Of a stretch of DNA of 64,000 nt, positions 19,925-32,480 are shown one piece after another. The stretch comes from Pelobates cultripes (Eukaryota > Chordata > Amphibia > Anura > Pelobatidae), in assembly GCA_933207985.1 (NCBI GenBank), contig OW240913.1:275253401-275317400 (forward strand), written 5' to 3'. Positions within the stretch are counted from its first letter, which is position 1, and every line of letters starts with the position of its first letter. The notes below the pieces were generated by a model that did not search any database, was not told the DNA's origin, and was given only the letters and a program-made list of their open reading frames with translations. The position numbers were made by a program, and so were the translations under genes.

Positions 19925-22190
19925 AGCTCCCACATACTCGAGCAGGTCATCCACATAAATAGGAGACAATCCGCACTAATGGGAAACCCCAAGAGGCAAA
20001 CTCACCCCCACAACACATCAAGGAAGACTCGGGTGAGGAAGTCTGGCGCTGTGTCAAAATTGTGTCAACTCCTGCCAAAAACAACCTCCATTTCCCATCA
20101 GAGATCTGCTGTGAAACTTACCCTCTAAAGCTGACCTGGCCAACATACTGGGGAAACTAGAATCCTGTTTCCAGTCAAAACTAGATGCCCTAAGCATTGA
20201 AATCAAACACATGGGTCACAAAGTAACAGACTTGGAGCAGGACCAGGAGGTCACACATGCACAATCTCAGCACGTAAAATTGAAGCCCACACTCAATACA
20301 TGACTTACCTCCAGAGATCTCTAGATGACCTCGTCAACATGGGATGTAGGAATAATCTCCGTATCTGCAGCCTACCAAAAAGGCATTCAACAGGGTGGAC
20401 TGGTCCCTAATGCAATTCCTAGGATTTAGCCCTCGCTGGCTGAGGGCAATTTCAACAGCAAAACTGCAAATAATGGGCAGCTTTTCCCAACGGTACGAGG
20501 CAGGAGTGCCCCTTCTTTTCATTTTAGTTCTTGAGCCCTTCCAACAGGGGATTAGGGTAACTCACAAATTAGGGGCCTCAGAGTAGGGGGAGAAGAATAC
20601 AAAATCTCTGCATTTGCCGATGATCTCCTCTTTACGATCTTGGACCCTTTACTCATCCACACAGAGCTTTCAGTGGACCACCAAAGCTATAAAATATTTT
20701 TGGGGTCTCACTGCCTAAACACCTAAACCGCCTGTATGAGCTTAATTTTCCTCCACTCTAGACAACAATATCTAAGGACTTGAAAACCTGGCATAAACTG
20801 GTTCAGTAGACTCAGCATCCTTAAGATAAATCTTCTACCACGCCTACTATACATTTTGCAAGTACTACCAATCACGCTACCTGGACACTTTTTTGCCACC
20901 ACACGTAAGCCAGTTATGACCTTTCTTTGATTGCACCAAAAATCCAGTCTAGCATATTCCCTCCTATACTAACACCGAACAGAGGTTGCCCCAGGAATCC
21001 CTCATGTCACACTATATCACAAAGCGTCCTAGACTTTATGACTGGACGAACACGGATAACGGCCTACAATGGGTCAAGACTGAGGTCTCATTTGTTAAGG
21101 TTCCCATTCATACGCTCCCGTGGCACAACTCTAATCAGCAATTCTTGCCACATAGAGATTATACAACCCTTCACATATGGTCTTTCACGAGACAACCAGT
21201 GAATCTGTGTCCCCCGCCATCCACCTATACTCCCTCACCCACAACCCTCTAATCTGGGAGGGAGAATCAGGCAAAACATATAGAAATTATTACACCACAA
21301 CATTTTTCACACTTCACTCAATTTCCAATGAGCAAGGGTCCAACACCTGACTACGATCCTCCACATCCCAGAACCCACAGGCTTACAACACTTCCAGTAT
21401 TATCAACTGGTCCATTTTATCAAATGCACCAATTTAATACCAGCAGGGAAGCAGGAACTGACAAAACTAGAGCACCTCTGCTCAACCCACCCCTGAAAAA
21501 GAAACTCCTCTCATCTATGTACAACCTACTACAGCCTGTCCAGGACCAGGCTATTTAGCCCTTCATAGAGAAATGGTCAAGAGAGTTACCAATCTAGCTT
21601 TCCAAGACACAGTGTAAACACATATTCCAGCAGACACACAAGTCTTCCACTAATCTCAGCACTCAAGAGAGTAACTTTAAGCACATGACCAGATGGCATT
21701 ACACTCCAGCAAAACTAAATAAACACCACACAACCACATTCAACACTTGCTGGAGATGCCACCAGCCTGATGTGCATACCTACCACATATGGTGGCAATG
21801 TACATTGATCTGCAAATTTTGGAAACACATACATGCACTCATCCAATCAATCACAAATGCCAAAATCCCATTTTCACCTGAATGCCTACTATTCCTCCTG
21901 CTGCCCTTGTCCCTGCCCAGGCACAAATCCTCCTTGATAACCCCCCTCCTTACCGCAGCGAATCCGATCCGGTGGAAACAGGCAGACCCTCCCACAATCA
22001 GGGAATAGATCCAAAGAGACCGTAAGGTTAATGGAAGAAATCACTTTTTCAGTGTCCAAGAAATACTCCAGATACACTGACACCTGGGGGCATTGGCTGA
22101 CCTTTATCCAGTCCACCAACCAAGTTGATTGGATTGGAATATCCTCTAAAAAGTATACACCGCTTCCTGTTTGTTCCTAGCAGTGGGACA
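19925..22190 (+). mobile_element. Decayed L1-like LINE
   Basis: ORF1-like sequence starts near the ATG at 19979. It includes a coiled-coil-like segment (KVTDLEQDQ) and a region resembling the RRNNLRI motif of L1 ORF1 (near 20335-20380). It then passes directly into ORF2 reverse transcriptase (KAFNRVDW, AGVPLLFILVLEP, and FADD near 20616), so the intervening ORF1 end, endonuclease and early RT are missing. Farther on are RT thumb-like sequence (about 20790-21180) and the ORF2 C-terminal cysteine region (CWRCHQPDVHTYHIWW, 21750-21793). Stops and frame changes are frequent, so it is inactive. Confidence 0.75.
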
Positions 22191-22389
22191 CTTTTAACAA
22201 GGGGACACACTGCCTGAAAGAGCAGTCACACTAGTATCTCCTAATTGCACCATTGGACCACGACACCATATGACCTGTACCACGTATTGATCTGTGTTGT
22301 GTTTCTGCTTCTATAAACCTCTGTGTACTGAAACTCAACAGATTGTTATACTCCATCCATGCACTTGTAACACTTCTTGATGTTCCCCA

Positions 22390-22640
22390 CTTTAGAGAGC
22401 TGGTCTATGTTTGGGGAATAAGAGGGATTCCCTGCTCTGGTGGGTATGTCTACGTTCGGGTAAATTTCCCTGAACATAGAAAAACGCTCCAGAGAAGGGA
22501 CTCCTTCTAATCTATGTTCGGGGAAAGTTCCCCGAACATAGATATGAGGGATTCCCTGCTCTGCTGCGCTTGACAATGTTCGGGGAAATTTCTCCGAACA
22601 TAGACATGCACTGGTGCGCATGCTCTGTAGCGCATCCTCA
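22390..22640. repeat. Tandem 62-bp units with near-perfect palindromes
   Basis: Three 26-bp palindromes of the form ATGTTCGGGG-AAA/T-CCCCGAACAT start at 22452, 22514 and 22576, exactly 62 bp apart. A diverged partial copy lies upstream (near 22407). The linking sequence GGGATTCCCTGCTCTG also recurs. Confidence 0.8.
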
Positions 22641-22715
22641 CTTACCTACCAATTTGTTTTACGACCAAGTCGTAAGAATGAAACCCGATCGGTAAGTGAG
22701 GCGTGTCTGTACTGC

Positions 22716-23012
22716 TTAAAGGAACACTATAGGGTCAGGTGATGATTGGTGTTTGACTTGTGCTGGCTCTGCCCCTGATCTGCCTCCTTGACAGTCTAAG
22801 CCAATCTTATGGGAAAGCATTGTCACTGGCTCAGAGATTTATTTTTGATGTCAGGCAAGCAGGCAGTTTAGGGGCAGAGGCATCAGCTGCTGACTTGAAT
22901 ACAAGTAAGATTTTACTATATTTAGGGAGGCAAAGGGGGGGCTATATGGTGGTTTAGCAATATAGGGTCAGGAACATATGTATGTGTTGCTGAGCCTATA
23001 GTGTTCCTTTAA
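22716..23012. mobile_element. TTAA-flanked MITE (non-autonomous DNA transposon)
   Basis: It is bounded by TTAA on both sides, with inverted ends AAAGGAACACTATAGG and CCTATAGTGTTCCTTT. It has no coding capacity. The same end motif recurs at about ten places in the window. A TTAA target suggests a piggyBac-like or similar transposase source. Confidence 0.8.
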
Positions 23013-24232
23013 TACTAAATGTATTCATAAATTAAGCATTCCCATAAAGTGCATGAATAGAGAACGCACATCCACACTACCACTGAGACATGCAAGCTTA
23101 TCTGGATGAGGATTTGTAAGGACACTGGATTGGAGTTCCCTGCACGTTCTCCTGATTGAACACTTGTCAATTTTTACCTATGGGGGACCCTAAAAGATGT
23201 GCATCACAGAAAACCGGCTACACTGGCAGCTGTTCAGGAAGAAATTGAAATGATGTGCATCAATCTCACTAGAAACTTTGGGCAATGTTGCCTGTGCAGC
23301 AGTTACCCATACTAATAAGTGTCTGGATGCTAATGGCAACCACTTTAAGCACATTTAGTAATTGTAGAGGTCATAGGTAACTTGTTCTCATCCCTTGATG
23401 TCTGAATGAATTTAGTATTAAAATATTTTTACAGGTTCTCATTTTGTTAAACTGTGTATACATTTTTCTGGCTAGCTCTGTAAATTTAAAAGTGGCGTTT
23501 CCTACCATAGAATGCATAAAGATGGCTATGATGTGGAGAAAGAAAATCCAAGAGCTGCATGGGGAAAAAAAAAAAAAAAAAAGGTATTCATTTATGCAAA
23601 AATTATGCAATGACACAGTATCCAACAAAAGTACATGTAATCTTTTATTTAAAAAAAAAATGCTAAAATAATATATTTGTATATTGTGATTACTAAACAA
23701 AATACTTAAAGGGATACTCTAAAGACCAAAACATATTTAGCTTCTTGAGGCAGTTTTAGTGTTAGAAAACATGCCCTGCTGTCTCACTGCTCAATTCTGT
23801 ACCATTTAGGAGTTACATTACTTTTGTTTCTGTTTATACAGCCTTAGCCACACTTCCCCTGGCGGTGACTCACACAGCCTGCGTGAAAAAAAAAAGTTTC
23901 ATTTTCAAACAGCAAAAAAATAAAAAATAAAAAATAAATAAATAATAAAAATTAAAGGGCATCAGCACTCAGCAATAAATATTATCATACAAAAAATATT
24001 CAGCAATCAAAGCTTTAGAAAGCTTGAGATGTCAAAACATTGCTATTTCCCTTTGCTCACTTTTGCTCTCTGTGCTACTTCCAAGATGGCTGTTTGCTCC
24101 TAACTTCTTTCATTAATGTAATGCAACCCTGGTGTGTTGAGCCAACGATGGCCCCTGAATAGAGAGGCCAATAGAATGTCGCTATGTATGGATAGCTGAT
24201 GCTGCTGCCCAAATGGCAACGCAATAGGAGGC
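23013..24232. other. Intergenic sequence with MITE remnant
   Basis: No gene recognised. A run of about 18 A occurs at 23565-23582. A MITE-type end (TTAAAGGGATACTCTAAAG) begins at 23706 without a clear partner. An A-rich low-complexity stretch lies at about 23885-23955. Confidence 0.4.
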
Positions 24233-25218
24233 TGTGACGAAGTGCCCTTCGCCACTTGTGCCTGGAGAGGACTGCTTGCCCGCCTCTTGCCCTGTGACTA
24301 TGGCCCCTGGGATGTATTGCCCTTTAAAGACATGATTTGGGCATAATGGATTTGTGTTGTGCTGCTGCTGGCCCTTTAAGAACCATCTGGGGACATACTG
24401 TGGAGTTACTGGGTGGCCACCATTTCCTGTATCAGAAGCACATGGTGAGAACAATGGATGGCGGCCATTTTAACTCACAGACACTGTTTGGACTTTTCAA
24501 CACGGTGCCATCTCGCCAGTATTTGGTGCACAGAGACATCGTGCAGTGGTTTTGGACTATACAGCAGGGGACACATTATACAGTGATTGTTTTTCATTTA
24601 GCCTGTATATATTCTGCAGAATCTGCATTAAACTGTATTTTCCAAAGTACTGAACGGATCTGGGTGAATTTTGGATATGTGGTTCACCCAGATCCCCCGG
24701 TTCCTTTATACTTTATGGGGTTATTGCATGTTTTGGGGTCCCTGTGTGTTTTATGAAACTGTATTATTTCTGGCCAGCAGATAATTGAGCTTTGTGTATT
24801 GTAGAAACTCAATTATCTAGCCTGGCCCAGAGGAGGAGTTTTGTGTTGCATAAATTGTGAGTTCTGTGTGCCAGTAAATCAGTCTTGTTCCAGCATTAAG
24901 CCTTGGCTCATGTTTGGGGGATTGGAGAAATACACTCTGGGGATTGCTATAATCACTATACTCCCCAGGGTATGATCACTAAGTTCTGCTAAGAGCTTAT
25001 TCCTGCTCTCTGGGGAAAGAGAGGTTCACCCACTGGAAGCTGGATCCTGGCCTTGGGTCCAGGGTGGGTGGAGACAGCAGAGACCCCAGCGCAGTTGCAT
25101 CGCTGGAAGTGGGGTCTGCAGTGCTGATGGTGTCGGTTGGAGTGCTTGGAGTCCTCGGCAAGCGCTAGGAGCATCGATTGGCGGAGGTACTCAGTCGGAG
25201 TGCCAGCGTTCCGTCACA
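24233..25218 (+). mobile_element. Solo LTR with 5-bp target duplication
   Basis: 986 bp beginning TGTGACGAAGTGCC and ending GTCACA, flanked by GAGGC on both sides (24228-24232 and 25219-25223). It is homologous to the LTRs at 30444-31374 and 32879-33809. The lack of an internal region means the two LTRs of the original element recombined. Confidence 0.88.
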
Positions 25219-25278
25219 GAGGCGCCTGAAAATCCTTAAAGGAAACAAGGCATGTGTAAAACCTGCTGAAACAAGAGA

Positions 25279-26990
25279 GATTTAAAATTATTATTATTAT
25301 TGCCATTTATATAGCGCCAACAGATTCCGTAGCTCTTTACAATATGAGAGGGGGGGATGTAACTATAAATAGGACAATTACAAGAAAATGTACAGGAACA
25401 CTAGGTTGAAGAGGACCCTGCTCAAACGAACTTACAGGCTATAGGAGGTGGGGTATAAGACACGTTAGGACAGGAAATGTCAATCAAATAGGGTGGGAGT
25501 GAAGCAGAGCTGGAGGAGAGAGTAAATCACTGCCCTATAGGAGAGAGCAAAAGACAGGTATGTAAGGTAGAGGTTACTCTGGGAGGCCATAAGCTTTCCT
25601 GAAGAGATGGATTTTAAGGCCCTTCTTAAATGATTGAAGACTAAGGAAGAGTCTGATGGCGGTAGGCAGGCTATTTCATAGGAAAGGAGCCACCCGTGAG
25701 AGGTACTGCAAGCGCGAGATGGCCGTATGGGTGCGAGCAGCGGTCAGGAGGTGGTCACGGGCAGAGCGGAGGGAACGAGGAGGGGCATACCTATGGATCA
25801 GTGAAGAGATATAAGAGGGGCTAGAATTGTTCAGTGCTTTAAATGTATGGGTTAGCACTTTGAATTGACTCCTGTAGGATAGGATGGACAAGCTCCTTGG
25901 TAGCGTCTTGTGCAAGAAATGGGCGGATGCGCGCTATGTTTTTGAGTTGGAACCTACAGGATTTGGCAACAAACTGGATGTGAGGCTCAAAGGTGAGGCC
26001 AGAGTCAAGTATGACACCAAGACAGCGCGCTTGCAAGGATGGACTTATGTGGATATCACTGACTTGAAGTGAGAGAGGAGGAAAGACAAGGAGTTCAGTT
26101 TTAGAGAGATTGAGTTTCAGAAAGCGTGAGGACATCCAGTCAGAGATGGAAGAAAGGCAAGCAGTGACACATTGCAGGACAGCAGGGGAGAGGTATATCC
26201 GAGTGTCATCAGCGTACAGGTGGTAGCGGAATCCAAAAGAGGCAATAAGTTTGCCAAGAGAGGCAGTATAAAGAGAAAATAGAAGGGGACCAAGGACAGA
26301 GCCTTGGGGAACTCCAAATGAGACAGAATGAGGGGAGGAGGTATCCTTGGAAAAGGAGACACTGAATGAGCGTTGGGAGAGATAGGAGGAAAAACAAGAG
26401 AGGACAGAGTCACACAGACCGAGCGATTGAAGAGTTTGAAGGAGGAGAGCATGATGAACTGTGTCAAAGGCAGCAGAGAGGTCAAGGAGAATTAATATGG
26501 AGTAGTGACCTTTGGATTTAGCTGCAATTAGGTCATTAGTAACTTTGAGAAGAGCAGTCTCAGTAGAGTGGAGAGGGCAGAAGCCAGACTGAAGAGGGTC
26601 AAGGAGAGAGTTGGAATTGAGGAAGCGAGACACACGGGTAAAGACAAATATTTTCAAAAGCTTTGATGAGAAAGGGAGCAGGGATATGGGACGATAGTTA
26701 GAGGGGGAGGATGGGTCAAGAGATGTTTTTTTCAGGATAAGTACTAGAGTGGCATGTTTAAGGTCAGCAGGAACAGTGCCAGAAGAGAGAGCAGTTAAAG
26801 ATGTGTGTTAGAGTAGGCACAAGACAAGAGGAGAGAAATCTGATGAGGTGAGATGGGACAGGATTAAGCGGGCAAGTGGTGGGGTGAGAGGAATGGAGAA
26901 GCGCAGCCACCTCTTGTGCAGTAGCCGGGGAGAAAGTCTGAAGGGTAGGGAAGGCATGATTTATGAGATGATAGATAAATCTGTCCCAAT
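25279..26990 (-). mobile_element. L2/CR1-group LINE, 5'-truncated and decayed
   Basis: Minus-strand reverse transcriptase fragments appear in order. An N-terminal region (FSPATAQEVAALL, near 26900-26960) is followed by the RT core: [30 protein letters not shown] and [13 protein letters not shown] (26657-25839). After a frame change comes the C-terminal block ([13 protein letters not shown], 25915-25676). The 3' end has the TTTATATAGCGCCAACAG-type tail followed by an ATT microsatellite (about 25279-25293), usual for these LINEs. Insertions and stops make it inactive. Confidence 0.85.
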
Positions 26991-28080
26991 AATTTTTTGG
27001 CATGCCTTGCTTTTCTCAAGAAACTACTCCTTACAGCCACCAATAGCGGGGAAGGAACCTAGCAGAACTGAAACCGATTACAGAATTAAAAAGACATCGA
27101 TTTTTTTTTTTTTTTACATTTTGACATAATCTTAGTGCTGCTAAATTATTGCAAATGTTTTTTTCCAGATGACTGGAATAAAATACAAAAAAAAAATCAT
27201 ACTTTATTAAAATCCATTAAAAACTTATTGATACTGCCACAAAGTGTCTGCCAGTATATTTATGTCTTATGCATTTCATACAAATGGGTATTTAATCATA
27301 GCACTTTGAGGCTGAAAGTGGGAGAGAAAAATAAAATGCTTACTGTACTAGACACCTGTCTAGATCTATATTTAGGCTAAAGGTTAAACCTTATGTAATT
27401 AAAGGTGCTATAAACCAATTGAATAAAAGCCTATGCACAGGAATTGTCTGTAAAATGAATCTGAACATCCATATACATTAGGTTTAACAAGATTAAAAGA
27501 TAACCTGACACAAGAAATGAACTGGAATTGTGTATCAATGACAACAACTCTTAATAACAAAGGCCTGATACTCATTAGTATTATGGAGATCCCAACAGGT
27601 AAAGAGTTAATCAGGGCTCTAATGAAACTTGTGTCTGTCAACATTAATTATTGTTTTGTCATTTTTAAAACATTGTTAATATGTGCAATTTCAGGAAAGA
27701 AAGAAATACTGCGGGACTCGCAGCTCCCATAGGACAAATAAAGAAGAATGAAAACATTTGTGTAAGTATCTGTAGTATGTGGGCTCGCAGGCCAAAAATA
27801 TCTAAGGACTCACAGGTCCTGAACCCTTTCATATGTCCAGTATAACAGTAATGAGTAGTTTCACGGGTATCTCAATTTTTCCTTTTTACTTAACCCATAT
27901 ATTTATGATTATCAGAGGTCATCAGAAAGGGGGTCTCAGAATGGGTCCTACCGACCCAGTTAAGTTATCAACCCAGGGTTGTAAGAACACAATTTGTAGA
28001 AGGGGCCCGGGAAAGGGGGGGCTGGTAGTGCGTCAAGGTCATTGTCGGTGTCACTTAAGACTGTAAATTCATTGGGCCGT
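26991..28080. other. AT-rich unassigned sequence
   Basis: Only short, unrecognisable frames and T- and A-runs (for example 27101-27116) are seen. The boundary with the LINE to the right is uncertain. Confidence 0.35.
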
Positions 28081-30443
28081 CGCCGTAGATGTCAATATCT
28101 ATTTCACTCAGTATAGTTTATCTGTGAAGTCTGCAGAGGCTGTCATCAGTAGCCAGAGTGACCATGTAGTTATGTATGATTGGTGTGTGTCAGCTGTGCT
28201 AGTGTGGAGGTCCTCCACAGTCCCTAGCTTCTCCATCTGGGAGAACCATGAGGACAGTGGTGGAGTTACTGTCTGTTTCCAGTATTGTGGGATCACAATT
28301 TTAGCAATGTTCAGGATACGGATCGTGAGGGATTTTTTATACAGAGATCTAGGGACCTTGCTGTGATGTAGCAGCATCGCTGTGGGTTTCAAGAGGGGGT
28401 GGACAGTCCGAGAACTAGTGTAACATGTTATGTATCCCCTTCCAGAATGGGCAGATTTTCGCGCATTCCCACCATAGGGGAAGTAGTGTGCCCCTCTCCT
28501 CCCTGCATCTGCAGCATAGGTGTGAATGGTCTTGAGTGATCGCGTGAAGCATTGGGGGGTGTGCGGTACCAAAAGGTTAACAGCTTGTATGCGGTCTCTT
28601 CAGTTTTGCTAAAATTGGAGCAGTGGTGTGTGAGGTAACATATCTTCTCCAAATCCATATCCTTATAAGTGCACTTGAGAATGGTCTCCATTTCCCTATA
28701 AATCTTGTTTTTTCAGTGGGGGCTTGTAGCATGGAGTATAGAAAATGACCACATGTGTCATAGGGTCTGGGTCTAGGCATGAGTTTTCAAACAGTGTGGG
28801 GTCCTGTGACAGCACTTTCCCCTGGGGGAGGAATGTGGTACTCGAGTTGCCCCTAAAGTCTGTTAGTATCTTCATTCCCCCTGCTGAGCATATGTGTTGA
28901 AATCATGGCAGTGGATCATCAATGAGGTCCCTGAAAGCATTTGGATCCAGCCCCGGTGGGAAGTCTGCATTGTGGGTCAGTGGGAGTACTGGGGATGGGT
29001 ATGCCAAAAGGGCATGTCTTCCCATGGCCCGATGCCACACCTGTAAGGTGACTTTTGTATACATAGAACAGTTCCCCTCCCTCCCAGCCGCTCCAGGTGG
29101 CAGCCAAGGCAACAAAGCAATAGGTTTGCCCACATCAGTCTCCTCTGCCTGTTTCCATAATTTGTATACTTTTTGTTTGGACCACTCCATCACCCGCAGG
29201 AGATGGCAGGCTGTGTAATAAAGGGAAAAATCTGGCATTGCCAAATCTCCCTTGTCTTTGGGTTGCATAAGTAGGGTATATTTTAGTCTAGGTCTCTTTC
29301 CATTCCATACATAGTTTTCCAGGACTGTGCGCAGGAAGGTGAAAAAGGAGTGTGGAAGAGATATGGGGGTGGCTTGGAATAAATACAGCAAGCATGGGAG
29401 GAAGTTCATCTTGGCCACCTTTCATGTTAGCCATATGCCTAGATATCTGATTTTATGTTCTGCCCATTGGAAGTTGTAATTCTGTCGGATCATGTCTGCC
29501 CTGCCTTTCCGGCATACTGATGTTCAGGATGAACGATTTTGAAAAAGTAGATTTTTAGGTTATACAGTGTTCCGAAGTCTTTGAAGGCCCTTAGGATGTT
29601 GGGGAGTGACACTCCCATTTTCAGTGGAAAAGGGAACAACTTATATATATTGACTTCTAACCATTAAAACTTTTCGATGATGTAGAAAAGTAGATCATCC
29701 GCATACGCAGTGATCTTATGGTGTGCGTTTCCTGCGATCACGCCTGGAATACAGAGAGCTTGAGTGACCGAGCCCACACTCCCCCTGGCTCGTTCCCAAA
29801 TAGTTCCCACGTGGCTGTGGGAGGTGCAGTAGCTCAGGCGAATAGGCCAGTCCCCCAACCCCCATACAGTATCAGGGTGTCATTCCCAATTGGTGTCTAA
29901 ATGTACCCTGGGTGCATGTAAGATAAAGAGCATGGGAGAGTAAAGAGTTGCCTCCTGAGGATGCCTGAGTGTTGTACCCCTACATGGTGTCTGACATATT
30001 TCAAAACATAAACATACATGTACAATCAGTGCGTTATGGGGAAGTGGCCATGGTCCCCCTAAAAGTAACCCTAGCCAACCCATTGCGGGTATCTAGGCCC
30101 CCCAGCAGTTCACTCTCTGCCCATTCGTCCAAGTGTTTAGACCCCACCAAATGGGTAGGTTGAGGGAATAATTAGGAAGGGTGGTGGACAGGGGGTATGA
30201 GTCTCTGGGGTCTAATTGGTAAAAGAATACTTGCGGTTCGGTGTTTTAGGTAGATGGCATCGTAGTTCAGAAAGTGAAAGGTGGTGGCGCTTCATGGATG
30301 TGATCAATAAAGTCCCGGTTTTGGTTTGTGGATACTTGCGATTTGTTGCTTCAGATAGGCGGCATTACAGTTTGCAGGCTTACAAGTGGTTTTGCTTCGT
30401 TGGTGTGGTCATGGAAGTCGAAGTAGGATTCCCGGTTGGTCGC
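28080..30443 (-). mobile_element. L1-like LINE, 3' half, decayed
   Basis: Minus-strand L1 ORF2 pieces: RT active-site segment AYADDLLFYI near 29680-29720, then a 171-codon frame (29418-28903) with KMNFLPCLLYLFQ, FVWNGKRPR-like (NYVWNGKRPRLKY) and LAMPDFSLYYTACHL motifs of the ORF2 thumb and C-terminal region. Stops lie between fragments. The element's 5' part resumes at 33815-34900. The two parts were separated by the LTR element inserted at 30444-33809. Confidence 0.75.
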
Positions 30444-31374
30444 TGTGACGAAATGCCTTTTGTCCCTGGATTGTTAGGTGACAAGCTGCCCTTTGCCCCC
30501 GGCTTTTGGAGGAGCCTGATTGCCAGCCTCCTTCCTCATGACTATGGCCCTGGGGTGTATTGCCATTTAAAAAAGACTATTTGGGGCTTATTGGCTTCTA
30601 AAGACAGTTTCTTCCCATTGGAATCCATGGGAAGGTGTGTTTCTTCCCCTCCCCCGTTTCCTGTCTATTGTTCACCTAGATTGGGCGCTCAGATCCGAGC
30701 TATCTGGGGATAGGTTAAATGTGGGGGTTCTGTGTAATAAAATAAGAATTATGTATTTTTATGTACTTTTACGTATTTTTGCTGTTAGTGTTAAATGTAG
30801 ATATTTTCTGTACCTGGAGATAATTGAGTTTACTGCAGTGCCTTAAGCCAATTATCTCCAGGATGGAGAGGAGGGATTTCATTGTGTATGTGAGAGTGTT
30901 ATCATGTTAATTAGTGTTCCCATTGGTTTGTGTCCCTTTTGTCACAGTTTACCACCAGGTCCAGGGGTGTGCCTCTGACCTGAAAACTTGTATATAAGCA
31001 GTAATAAACGCTCATTGGAGTCAGATCATCTTGTACCTTCATGAAGTTTCGGCTCATGTTTGGGGGATTGGAGAAACTACACTCTGGGGATTGCTATAAT
31101 CACTATACTCCCCAGGGTATAATCACTAAGCTCTGCTAAGAGCTTGTTCCTGTTCCTGCTCTCTGGAATTCGGAGAGAGGTCGACCTGCTGGAAGCTGGA
31201 CCCTGGTCCTGGGTCCAGAGTGGGTGGAGACGGCGAGACCCCAACCAAGCTGCGGCGGTTCGTGGGGTCTGCAGTGGTTATGGTGTCAGGCAGAGTGCTT
31301 GGAGTCCTCGGAAAGCACTAGGAGCATCCGTCGGCGGAAGGTACCCGGTCGGGGTGCCAGCGGTTCCGTTACAG
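30444..31374 (+). repeat. 5' LTR of the non-autonomous element
   Basis: It starts TGTGACGAAATGCC and ends CCGTTACA. A TATA box, TATATAAG (30991-30998), and an AATAAA a few bases later (about 31003-31008) suggest transcription start and polyadenylation in the last third. Confidence 0.92.
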
Positions 31375-31497
31375 TGGTGGCAGCGGTGGGATGGCGTCCT
31401 AGTGCGAGGAGAAGCAGCGCAGAGGCACCGGTAACATTTGGAATTACAATTTGAGGGCAACGCTAGTATTCGTACAGCGCCCCTGTTCACAGCAAAC

Positions 31498-32256
31498 ATG
31501 ACCTATCGCTTTGAGGGCGACGCTTACAGGGAGGAGGTCAAGAGGCGGTTAACCAGATATGGCCCGAATCTTTCGACAGAGGCGATTCTGGCAACCATGC
31601 GCAAGTTGGATGAGGAGAATCGAGCGGCATGGGAATTTGAGCTCCGATTGCGGAGATTGGGGCTGTGGCCAATTGATCTCTCTCCCCAGTGGCAGACAGC
31701 ATCCCAGGGCGAGGAGATTGTCGGTCCCTCGTCCCTGCAACAACCATCATCACTGGGAGTCGAGACAGTCGGTCTGACTCCCCAGCGGCAGTGTGTTGTC
31801 AAGGGAGAAGAGACAACCGGTCTCTCTACCCAGCGGCAGACAGCATCCCAGGGAGAGGAGATTGTCGGTCCCTCGTCCCTGCAGCAACCATCATCACTGG
31901 GAGTCGAGACAGTCGGTCTGACTCCCCAGCGGCAGTGTGTTGACAAGGGAGAAGAGACAACCGGTCTCTCTCCCCAGCGGCAGTGTGTACCCCAGGGAGC
32001 TGAAGGTGCCGTCCTTCCTCCCCAGCGGCAGTATGTATTCCAGGGAGCTGAAGGTGCCATCCTTCCTCCACAGCGGCAGTGTGTATCCCAGGGAGCTGAA
32101 GGTGCCGTCCTTCCTCCCCAGCGGCAGTGTGTAACCCAGGGAGCTGAAGGTGCCGTCCTTCCTCCCCAGGGACAGTGTGTAACCAAGGGAGCTGAAGGTG
32201 CCGTCCTTCCTCCCCAGTATGTATCCCAGGGAGCAGTATGTATCCCAGGGAGCTGA
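31498..32256 (+). CDS. Gag-like N-terminus with 16-residue tandem repeats
   Basis: From the ATG at 31498 the frame gives a short charged segment (YRFEGDAYREEVKRRLTRYG, then DEENRAAWEFELRLRRLGL), like a Gag-type helical start. It then gives repeats built on SQGAEGAVLPPQRQCV. Each 48-bp unit is exactly 16 codons. Two 144-bp units (31690-31980) precede the 48-bp units. After a partial unit near 32216-32250 the repeat continues in the next frame (from about 32228 to 32500), so the coding frame is broken or the repeat array changed length there. The function is unknown. A repetitive, Gln- and Pro-rich extension of Gag is the simplest reading. Confidence 0.55.
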   Translation: MTYRFEGDAYREEVKRRLTRYGPNLSTEAILATMRKLDEENRAAWEFELRLRRLGLWPIDLSPQWQTASQGEEIVGPSSLQQPSSLGVETVGLTPQRQCVVKGEETTGLSTQRQTASQGEEIVGPSSLQQPSSLGVETVGLTPQRQCVDKGEETTGLSPQRQCVPQGAEGAVLPPQRQYVFQGAEGAILPPQRQCVSQGAEGAVLPPQRQCVTQGAEGAVLPPQGQCVTKGAEGAVLPPQYVSQGAVCIPGS

Positions 32257-32480
32257 AGGTGCCGTCCTTCCTCCCCAGCGGCAGTATGTATTCCAGGGAG
32301 CTGAAGGTGCCATCCTTCCTCCACAGCGGCAGTGTGTATCCCAGGGAGCTGAAGGTGCCGTCCTTCCTCCCCAGGGACAGTGTGTACCCCAGGGAGCAGA
32401 AGGTGCCGTCCTTCCTCCCCAGCGGCAGTGTGTATCCCAGGGAGCCGAAGGTGCCGTCCTTCCTTCCCAGTGGCAACTTA
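31690..32480 (+). repeat. 48-bp minisatellite inside the LTR element
   Basis: Tandem units of the pattern CAGCGGCAGTGTGTATCCCA / GGGAGCTGAAGGTGCCGTCC with flanking TTCCTCCC. About ten 48-bp units follow two 144-bp composite units. One partial unit (about 32216-32250) shifts the frame. Confidence 0.88.

Noticed and set aside
24337..24756. 139-codon frame in the solo LTR
   Set aside because: It lies wholly inside a solo LTR, matches no known protein and is not kept in the related LTRs.
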